Shown piece by piece: positions 1-5,633 of a DNA stretch of 11,836 bases. The stretch covers positions 1-11,836 of the forward strand of contig JAXGVG010000048.1 in the NCBI GenBank assembly GCA_040773965.1. Reading direction: 5' to 3'. How positions within the stretch are numbered: the first letter of the stretch is position 1; every line of letters starts with the position of its first letter. The translations under genes were made by a program, and so were the position numbers. A model generated the notes under the pieces. It worked only from the letters and a program-made list of their open reading frames with translations, had not been told where the DNA came from and did not search any database. This DNA is from JAXGVG01 sp040773965 (GTDB taxonomy: Bacteria; Pseudomonadota; Alphaproteobacteria; UBA9219).

Positions 1-150
1 GGATAGGCGGTAAAAATTCTTCCGTGTATCGCAATAAAACGGGACGATGTCCCACCCGAGCGGCGACAAATGGTCCAGCAAGGAACGCGCGGAATTGAGC
101 GAAATGCCGCGTTCCGCCGAAGGTCCTCCGCATAAAACGCCGATACGCAT
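1..150 (-). CDS. ddl: D-alanine--D-alanine ligase-like protein, N-terminal 50 codons (partial)
   Basis: This is the beginning of an ATP-grasp ligase that would join two D-alanines for MurF to use; the rest lies beyond the left edge. It starts at an ATG at 148-150, 4 bases after the murB stop, with an AAGGGA ribosome site 8 bases upstream inside the end of murB. The reading begins MRIGVLCGGPSAERGISLNS. The glycine-rich GGPS followed by ER and ISL matches the first strand and loop of Ddl enzymes, where the glutamate of the SxER motif contacts the first D-Ala. Position directly after murB is where alphaproteobacterial clusters carry ddl. It is slightly unusual: common DdlB proteins read EREVSL with a following RSG, while this one reads ERGISLNSARS. 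The ATP-grasp catalytic part is not visible, so a related ATP-grasp ligase of other specificity cannot be excluded. Confidence 0.8.
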   Translation of the reverse strand, partial: MRIGVLCGGPSAERGISLNSARSLLDHLSPLGWDIVPFYCDTRKNFYRLS

Positions 151-154
151 CCTT

Positions 155-1132
155 TTATTCCCTTTCGCGCAAGGGAACGCCAAGGCGGCGGATTTCCCAG
201 CGCAATTCGATGCCCGTTTTCGCAAGGACGCGGCGGCGAACCTCTTCGCCCAGCTTTTCGATGTCGGCGGCGGTCGCGCGGCCCTTGTTGATGAGGAAGT
301 TGCAATGCTTATCCGACACCATGGCTTGGCCGATCTTGAGGCCCCGGCACCCGGCGGCGTCGATCAATTGCCAGGCTTTCCGGTCCAGCGGATCGCTTTC
401 CGGGTTGGCAAAAGTCGAACCGCAGGTTTTTTCCCGAGTGGGTTGGGTCGTGGCGCGCTTGTGCTGAATCTCGCGCATCGTTTTTTCGATAAGGGAGGGA
501 TCGCCCGGTTCGCCCGCCAAAACGGCGGACAGGAAAATCCAGTCCTGCGCTACGCCGCAATGACGGTAGGCGAAGCCCATCTGCTCGTTGCGAAGTTCGT
601 GAACGTTGCCGGCCCGGTCGAGAGTCCGGACCGATACGACAACGTCTTTCATCTCGCGGCCAAAGGCGCCCGCGTTCATGCGCAGGCCGCCGCCGATGGT
701 GCCGGGAATGCCGCACAGAAACTCCAGCCCCGTCAGACTTGAGGCCAGAGCGGAGCGGGCGACGTTGAGGTTGACCGCGGCTGCGCCGGCGGTCAGACCG
801 CCGCCGTTCATTTTCACGGAAGCGAAGTCGGGGCTTAACTTGACTACGATGCCCGGAATGCCGCCGTCGCGAATAAGCGTGTTCGAGGCAAGGCCGAGGA
901 TCGTGACGGGCACGTCCTGCGGGCAGTGGGCCAGAAAGAACGCAAGGTCCTCTTCGTCCGCCGGCTTGAAAAGAACTTCGGCCGGACCGCCGACGCGGAA
1001 CCACGTATGATCGGCCAGCGGCGCGTTCGGGACCAAAGAGCCGCGCACGGGCGGCAGACGGGCCAGTAAGCCCTCCGCTTCATAATCGTCGGCGCGAAGG
1101 CCGATAAGCTTTTGCTCCGTTTGCGTTGGCAT
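155..1132 (-). CDS. murB: UDP-N-acetylmuramate dehydrogenase (UDP-N-acetylenolpyruvoylglucosamine reductase)
   Basis: Cytoplasmic FAD enzyme that reduces UDP-GlcNAc-enolpyruvate with NADPH to UDP-MurNAc, the second committed step of peptidoglycan synthesis. The product is 325 residues. The FAD domain shows NAPLADHTWFRVGGPAE (36-52), GLASNTLIRDGG (80-91) and GIPGTIGGGLRMNAGAFG (141-158). The catalytic set looks complete: Arg190 in FAYRHCG, Ser239 in KTCGSTFANP as proton donor, and Glu313 in the C-terminal RWEIRR. I see no long inserted loop, so it resembles the shorter type II enzymes. The ATG at 1132 is chosen because AAGGA lies 8 bases upstream; an in-frame start at 1198 would add 22 residues with no family support. 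It follows murC after a 147-base gap, the loosest normal junction in the window, and runs into ddl after 4 bases. Confidence 0.96.
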   Translation of the reverse strand: MPTQTEQKLIGLRADDYEAEGLLARLPPVRGSLVPNAPLADHTWFRVGGPAEVLFKPADEEDLAFFLAHCPQDVPVTILGLASNTLIRDGGIPGIVVKLSPDFASVKMNGGGLTAGAAAVNLNVARSALASSLTGLEFLCGIPGTIGGGLRMNAGAFGREMKDVVVSVRTLDRAGNVHELRNEQMGFAYRHCGVAQDWIFLSAVLAGEPGDPSLIEKTMREIQHKRATTQPTREKTCGSTFANPESDPLDRKAWQLIDAAGCRGLKIGQAMVSDKHCNFLINKGRATAADIEKLGEEVRRRVLAKTGIELRWEIRRLGVPLRERE

Positions 1133-1140
1133 GACGAACG

Positions 1141-1145
1141 TCCTT
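1141..1145 (-). promoter_or_regulatory. Ribosome binding site of murB
   Basis: AAGGA on the minus strand, 8 bases before the ATG at 1132. It decides the murB start in favour of 1132 over the longer in-frame option at 1198. Confidence 0.7.
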
Positions 1146-1223
1146 ATAACGCCCAATAAGCCGCAAAATTGTGGCGCTTTTCCTATTGTTCTTAGCACAG
1201 GAAGGGGGCATTTTGGGACAGTT

Positions 1224-1251
1224 TTTATGCTTAAAAAGCGTTTTTTATCAA
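1224..1251 (-). promoter_or_regulatory. Possible sigma-70-type promoter upstream of murB
   Basis: In the AT-rich gap between murC and murB the minus strand reads TTGATA (1246-1251, five of six to TTGACA), a 16-base spacer, then CATAAA (1224-1229, four of six to TATAAT). Transcription would start near 1217 and give a leader of about 85 bases before murB. The gap is 147 bases where most neighbours are separated by 3-10, so an internal promoter for murB-ddl is reasonable. AT-rich DNA often produces such matches by chance, hence the low confidence. Confidence 0.25.
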
Positions 1252-1279
1252 GCTTTTAGGCAAGTTTTAAAAGGGGCGG

Positions 1280-2740
1280 TTAATTTCGGGCCGCTTTCCG
1301 GCGGGCCGAGGCTTGCAACGCTTCCAGTTCGGCTGGCAGGGCATTCGCCCATGTCGAGACCGTTCCCGCGCCGAGACAAATGACATAATCTCCCGGTTCC
1401 GCAAGCGAAGCGATCATCGGGGCCAGGGCTTGCGGTCCTTCGAGGGCATGAACCTCGCGGTGGCCATGCGCGCGCAAGCCTTCGACCAGCGCGTCGCGCG
1501 TCGCGCCTTCAATGGGTTGTTCGCCCGCCGGATAGACGTCCGCGACGATGACGGTATCCGCGTCGTTAAAGCATGTGCAGAATTCCGTGAAAAGGTTCGA
1601 CAAGCGCGTGTAGCGATGCGGCTGCGCGACGGCGATGACCTTGCCCTGGCCGCCGCGCGCCTGAACGGCGGCCTTGAGCGTCGCGGCGATTTCGACCGGG
1701 TGGTGGCCGTAGTCGTCCACGATCGTCACGCCGTTGACGACGCCCGTGCGCGTGAAGCGGCGCTTGACGCCTTCGAACTTCGATAACGCGGCGCGCAGAA
1801 TCTTTTCGTCAAAGCCGAGGTGCCAGCCGACCGTGATCGCGGCCAGCGCGTTTTGCACGTTGTGCTGGCCGATGATGGGCAGGTGAAAGCTTGTGAGGGT
1901 ATGCGCCGTTCCGGTTTTGCCGTCGGCGATGGCGATGTCAAAGTGCGCGCCGTCGCCGTCGGTGCGCATGTTGACCGCGCGCACGTCCGCCTGAGGCGAA
2001 AAGCCGTAGGTGACGATTCTGCGGTCCTGAATGCGCGCGATCATGGCCTGCACCTCGGGATGATCGACGCACAGGACGGCAAAGCCGTAAAACGGGATGT
2101 TTTCGATAAACGTGGCATAGGCGTTTTTGACGGCTTCGAAATCCTTATAGTGATCCATATGTTCCGGATCGATGTTCGTGACGATGCAGACCGTCGAGGG
2201 AAGCTTGGTAAAACTGCCGTCGGATTCGTCCGTCTCCACCACCATCCAGTCCCCCGCGCCGAGCCGCGCGTTCGTGCCGTAGGCGTTGATGATGCCGCCG
2301 TTGATGACCGTGGGGTCGAGCGAGGCCGCTTCGAAAATCGCCGCGACCATCGAGGTTGTCGTCGTTTTGCCATGTGTGCCGCCGACGGCTACCGACCATT
2401 TCAGGCGCATTAGCTCGCCGAGCATTTCCGCGCGCCGGACGATGGGAAGCTTGGCGGCGCGGGCCGCAATAACTTCCTGGTTGTCGCGTTTTACGGCCGA
2501 GGAGATGACGACGACGCTGGCCTCGCCGATGTTTTCGGCGGCATGGCCGACCATGACCTTGATGCCGCGTTCACGTAGGCGTTTAACGTTGGCGTTGTCG
2601 AGCAGATCGCTTCCCTGCACCTTATAACCGAGGTTGTGCAGGATTTCGGCGATGCCGCTCATCCCGATGCCGCCGATGCCGGTGAAATGGATAAGGCCGA
2701 TGTCGAGAGGTGAAAAATTCTTTTGCGATTGCGTATTCAT
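1280..2740 (-). CDS. murC: UDP-N-acetylmuramate--L-alanine ligase
   Basis: Cytoplasmic ATP-dependent ligase that attaches L-alanine to UDP-MurNAc, the first amino acid of the stem peptide. The product is 486 residues, a normal family length. Visible in order: the N-terminal UDP-binding loop FTGIGGIGMSGIAEIL (19-34), the Mur ligase P-loop GGTHGKTTTTSM (120-131), ETDESDGSF (169-177), NIDPEHMDHY (189-198), the domain boundary HNVQNALAA (293-301), and VDDYGHHPVE (341-350) with the HHPVE typical of MurC. The THGKTTT form of the P-loop separates MurC from MurD, MurE and MurF. The ATG at 2740 gives the usual short tail before the UDP loop; a longer in-frame start at 2905 would overlap murG by about 120 bases and adds unlikely sequence. 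The ribosome site is weak (AGAAG, then GGGA right against the start). murG ends 44 bases upstream. Confidence 0.97.
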   Translation of the reverse strand: MNTQSQKNFSPLDIGLIHFTGIGGIGMSGIAEILHNLGYKVQGSDLLDNANVKRLRERGIKVMVGHAAENIGEASVVVISSAVKRDNQEVIAARAAKLPIVRRAEMLGELMRLKWSVAVGGTHGKTTTTSMVAAIFEAASLDPTVINGGIINAYGTNARLGAGDWMVVETDESDGSFTKLPSTVCIVTNIDPEHMDHYKDFEAVKNAYATFIENIPFYGFAVLCVDHPEVQAMIARIQDRRIVTYGFSPQADVRAVNMRTDGDGAHFDIAIADGKTGTAHTLTSFHLPIIGQHNVQNALAAITVGWHLGFDEKILRAALSKFEGVKRRFTRTGVVNGVTIVDDYGHHPVEIAATLKAAVQARGGQGKVIAVAQPHRYTRLSNLFTEFCTCFNDADTVIVADVYPAGEQPIEGATRDALVEGLRAHGHREVHALEGPQALAPMIASLAEPGDYVICLGAGTVSTWANALPAELEALQASARRKAARN

Positions 2741-2784
2741 TCCCGGCTTCTGCGATTCGAGGTTAAATAAAAGATAGCGTTGCG

Positions 2785-3945
2785 CTATTTCACAAGAGAA
2801 GAAAGGCCGGATTGTGGCGTTTTTCCCGCATGGGGGGAGAGTGATAACCCGATCACCGCCTCGACGCAATCCGCAAGGCTGTCGGCGGCTGTTACGGTCC
2901 CCCACGAGCGCGCGGCGGCGGCCGCTTTCGCCAAATTCCCCGGCAGGGTTAAGATGGCTTCAAGCCGGACGGCCAACGCTTCGGGCGTAAAGGCCTGTTC
3001 GGGAATAAGCCATGCGCCGCCAGCTTCGGCCAGCGCTTCGGCGTTCGCCATTTGCTCGCCCGCATGGCCATGCGGAAAAGGAACGAGGATCGAAGGCCTT
3101 CCAATAGCCGTAAGTTCCGCAATCGCCCCGCCTCCCGCGCGGCCGATAACCAGATGCGCCTGCGCCATGCGCTCAGGCACGTCGCGGAAGAAAGGGGACA
3201 ATTCGGCTTCGATCGCGGCACCGGCATAGGCGGCTTGAGTCGCCTCCATGTCTTCCGCGCGGCATTGCTGGGCGATGATAAGACGGCTGCGAACGGGCTG
3301 GGGCAATAATGCTATGGCCCGGGGCACGATCCGGCTGAAGATGCTGGCGCCAAGACTCCCTCCCAAAACCAGCAGACGCACCGGGCCTTCGTCCGTAAAA
3401 GGCGCATACGGCGTGGCGCGCAGCGCCGCGAAAGCGGGACGCACGGGATTGCCGGTCTGGATCACGCGCAAACCGCTTCCGGCATTAAGTCCGGCGACGT
3501 GCGGAAAAGACGTGGCGACAAGACGCGCCTTGGAAAGCATGGCGCGATTGGCGCGGCCAAGCACGGCGTTCTGTTCGTGAAGAATGATTGGAATGCCCGC
3601 ACGCGCGGCGGCATAGATAGACGGAACGGAAGGGTAGCCTCCGAAGCCGACGACACTGGCGGGTTTCAATTTACGAAGAAGACGTCCGGCCTGCAAGACG
3701 CCCACCCCCATTTCGAGAAGGCTGCGCGCGCGGCTGAAGAGGCCTTTGCCAAGGCTGCTGGCGCGGACGCGGTAATTTTGTACGGACAGCTCGCCGCTGA
3801 ACCTGTTGCCGCGCCGGTCGGTAAAAAGGACGACGCGCATGCCGCGCCCCAGCAATTCGCGCGCAAGCGCCTCAGCCGGAAATACGTGTCCGCCAGTGCC
3901 GCCGGCGGCAAGGACGATGAGAGGCGATTGTTGCGGGTTGGTCAT
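2785..3945 (-). CDS. murG: Undecaprenyldiphospho-muramoylpentapeptide beta-N-acetylglucosaminyltransferase
   Basis: GT28-family glycosyltransferase on the inner face of the cytoplasmic membrane; it moves GlcNAc from UDP-GlcNAc to lipid I to make lipid II. The product is 386 residues, slightly longer than usual because of a tail after about residue 365. The N-domain has AAGGTGGHVFPAEALA (13-28), GFGGYPSVP (100-108) and HEQNAVLGRANR (123-134). The C-domain has LVLGGSLGA (192-200) and IGRAGGGAIAELTAIGRPSILVPFP (from 267 to 291), with Glu277 in the place that binds the UDP ribose. The following loop reads PHGHAGEQMANA (291-302), where relatives usually have a D/HQ before NA. The ATG at 3945 is the only start before an in-frame stop 24 bases upstream. 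No Shine-Dalgarno is visible: the preceding bases are C-rich (CGCTCCCCCTGTCCC). The gene follows an unusual 560-base interruption after ftsW. Confidence 0.96.
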   Translation of the reverse strand: MTNPQQSPLIVLAAGGTGGHVFPAEALARELLGRGMRVVLFTDRRGNRFSGELSVQNYRVRASSLGKGLFSRARSLLEMGVGVLQAGRLLRKLKPASVVGFGGYPSVPSIYAAARAGIPIILHEQNAVLGRANRAMLSKARLVATSFPHVAGLNAGSGLRVIQTGNPVRPAFAALRATPYAPFTDEGPVRLLVLGGSLGASIFSRIVPRAIALLPQPVRSRLIIAQQCRAEDMEATQAAYAGAAIEAELSPFFRDVPERMAQAHLVIGRAGGGAIAELTAIGRPSILVPFPHGHAGEQMANAEALAEAGGAWLIPEQAFTPEALAVRLEAILTLPGNLAKAAAAARSWGTVTAADSLADCVEAVIGLSLSPHAGKTPQSGLSSLVK

Positions 3946-4095
3946 GGGACAGGGGGAGCGATGTGTTCAGGTAAGAAGACTAACATCCGGGCGGCAAAAC
4001 TTAAACTGAATCATGTCGGGCTCTTTTTCAAGCGGTTTGCCGTTGGGACGATTCCTGGCTTATATTTCGGGCATGAATCCAAAGCGGATCGGGCT
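3946..4095. other. Spacer before murG without a recognised gene
   Basis: These 150 bases separate the damaged membrane gene from murG. On the minus strand they hold only very short ORFs, including a 14-codon one (3942-3986) whose TGA overlaps the murG ATG. I see no convincing terminator or promoter. A TATAAG occurs in the minus strand near 4060, but no matching -35 box lies at the right distance. Confidence 0.5.
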
Positions 4096-4488
4096 TTACA
4101 CAAAATCGAAGTTTAAACGAAAGAATATCCTGCCGGAAAGGATATAAAGGGGGATGGAACTTGTCCATAACAATAAGAAGTCAGGATCGGTTGACTTGAT
4201 TATATAAGCCGAAGCAAGGATGACGACGAATAAAAAGAGAATTTTCTCGACTAAAATTTTTTACGCTGGGCAATGGAATGTCTTCCACGTGGTCCGGTTC
4301 AAGAACCACAAGTGCAAGCCCAATGACAGTTGATACAAAAATAATAAGAAAAGTGAGGCCGATGGAGGTATCTGGCAAAACGAATGAAGCGAGGGCGCCG
4401 AGGACAAGAAAGGGTATAGAGGAGAATAAGATTTTGAATCCGGCTATGCAATAGAGATAAAAAGCATAACTGTGGAGGGTAAAGGCAT
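4096..4488 (-). pseudogene. Frame-disrupted small integral membrane protein between ftsW and murG
   Basis: I do not recognise a family. An ATG at 4488, with GGGA 6 bases upstream, opens a frame that stops at 4444-4446 after 14 codons. The frame offset by one base is open from about 4510 to a TGA at 4181-4183. It encodes two hydrophobic segments with typical boundaries, around ILFSSIPFLVLGALASFVL and IGLTFLIIFVSTVIGLALVVL, but has no ATG or GTG before them, only a TTG at 4378. Back in the first frame, from 4262 to the TAA at 4096-4098, come ILFLFVVILASAYII and FLLLWTSSIPLYILSG. Adding one T in the T5 run (4459-4463) and removing one A from the A6 run (4257-4262) joins everything into a protein of about 130 residues with four membrane segments. 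The start and final stop are already in phase, so the two changes compensate. It is AT-rich compared with its neighbours. It may be decaying, mis-sequenced in homopolymers, or rescued by slippage. T-rich DNA also gives hydrophobic readings by chance. Confidence 0.45.
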
Positions 4489-4505
4489 CGTTGTTCCCGA
4501 AGAAA

Positions 4506-5624
4506 TTACATTTCGCTCAGTCCATACCGCTTTCGGGTGAGCGCCAAAAGCATACCCATTCCCAGCGCCAATGCCCAGAGGGACGAGCCGCCATAGGAAA
4601 TAAATGGCAAGGTCATGCCTTTTGCGGGAATCAGGTGCAGCGTCGAAGCGAGGTTGATGGCCGCCTGCAAACCGAACTCGATCAAGAGACCGCTTGCGGC
4701 AAGCAGGATAAAGAGATTTTTTTCGCTTTTCATCCGCCAAATGCCGCGCAGAACGATAAACGCAAAAAGAAAGACAATCAGCAAACACCATAGCAATCCA
4801 AGCTCTTCGCCTGCGACGGCGAACACGAAATCGGCATGAACGTCAGGGATCGTCAACTTGACTTTGCCAGCGCCGGGACCCGTGCCGAAAAGGCCGCCGT
4901 TGATAAACGCGTCCAAAGCGCGGTCGGTTTGATAGGTGTCGCCGCTATGAGTCAAAAAACGGTCGAAGCGCGAAGCGAAGTGGGGGAAAAGGTAATACGC
5001 GCCGAACAGGCTCCCGATCCCAAGGACCAGGAAAGCCACGACAAGAACGAAAGGAAGGCCGGCCAGAAAAAACTGGGCGAACCAGATGGCCGAAACAAGA
5101 AAAGCCATGCCTATGTCGGGCTGCGCGGCAAGGCAAAGCACGATAAGGGCGTAAATCACGAAGTTGACGCTTAAGGCCGGAAAACCGAGCCGTTCGCATT
5201 GCCGGGAAAAGAGCCATGCGGCGGTAACGGCAAACAACGGCTTGATGAATTCGGAAGGCTGAATCTGCAGGCCGGGAAGTTGAATCCAGCGCATGGCGCC
5301 CTTTATTTCCAGACCAAAGACCGGGGTTGCCGCCAAAAGAGGCAGGAACACAGCAAGCAAAGCGACAGCCAGCCAGCGCACCTGACGCGGAGTCAGCAGC
5401 GAAAGGCCGAAAATGCCCATGACGGCGGGCACGAGCATGACGAGATGGCGTTCGACGAAGTAATAATTGTCCCAGCCATGCTTGTCGGCCACGGCGGGCG
5501 TTGCGGCCTGGATGAGAAGTATGCCGAATCCCATCAACAGAACGATGGCCACGAGCGTCCAGCGATCCACCGTCCACCACCAGCGTCCCAGAACGGATTG
5601 ATCGGTTCTAGCTAAGGTTGGCAT
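4506..5624 (-). CDS. ftsW: Peptidoglycan glycosyltransferase FtsW (SEDS family)
   Basis: Polytopic membrane enzyme that polymerises lipid II into septal glycan strands, paired with the transpeptidase FtsI encoded upstream. The product is 372 residues, a normal length, with about ten hydrophobic segments. SEDS signatures are present: GAMRWIQLPGLQIQPSEFIK (109-128), AAQPDIGMAFL (166-176), then the periplasmic loop YQTDRALDAF (231-240) and GPGAGKVKLTIPDVHADFVF (249-268), whose Asp265 is the probable catalytic aspartate. Near the end are PAKGMTLPFISYGGSS (333-348). IPD in place of LPE and GEELG after the loop suit alphaproteobacterial FtsW. FtsW is preferred over RodA because of the setting between murD and murG in a dcw cluster. 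The start at 5624 lies 9 bases after the murD stop; the ribosome site is weak. The gene ends 17 bases before the damaged membrane gene. Confidence 0.95.
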   Translation of the reverse strand: MPTLARTDQSVLGRWWWTVDRWTLVAIVLLMGFGILLIQAATPAVADKHGWDNYYFVERHLVMLVPAVMGIFGLSLLTPRQVRWLAVALLAVFLPLLAATPVFGLEIKGAMRWIQLPGLQIQPSEFIKPLFAVTAAWLFSRQCERLGFPALSVNFVIYALIVLCLAAQPDIGMAFLVSAIWFAQFFLAGLPFVLVVAFLVLGIGSLFGAYYLFPHFASRFDRFLTHSGDTYQTDRALDAFINGGLFGTGPGAGKVKLTIPDVHADFVFAVAGEELGLLWCLLIVFLFAFIVLRGIWRMKSEKNLFILLAASGLLIEFGLQAAINLASTLHLIPAKGMTLPFISYGGSSLWALALGMGMLLALTRKRYGLSEM

Positions 5625-5633
5625 AGGCTGAGC

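Noticed and set aside
1133..1198. Upstream in-frame extension of murB to a start at 1198
   Set aside because: AAGGA is placed correctly for 1132, and the extra 22 residues have no family support.
1234..1257. AAAAGC/GCTTTT arms as a rho-independent terminator after murC
   Set aside because: The stem is six mostly AT pairs with a 12-base loop, too weak, and the operon appears to continue into murB and ddl.
1820..2413. Plus-strand ORF of about 197 codons, and similar ones at 47-742, 3499-4116 and 9900-10565
   Set aside because: All are antisense to murC, murB, murG or murE with full motif support on the minus strand, and none shows a family motif or a convincing ribosome site.
2741..2905. Upstream in-frame extension of murC to a start at 2905
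   Set aside because: It would overlap murG by about 120 bases and add 55 residues unlike any MurC N-terminus; the start at 2740 gives the normal length.
4111..4118. Perfect 8-base palindrome GTTTAAAC
   Set aside because: It is a single copy with no second site or flanking dyad; such an AT-rich palindrome is expected by chance.
4125..4145. Inverted repeat ATATCC/GGATAT as a terminator
   Set aside because: The stem is only 6 mostly AT pairs with a 9-base loop and no clean U-run after it, and it sits inside the possible membrane gene.
4190..4206. TTGACT and TATATAA on the plus strand as a promoter
   Set aside because: The two boxes are only a few bases apart, far from the 16-18 needed, and no plus-strand gene follows.
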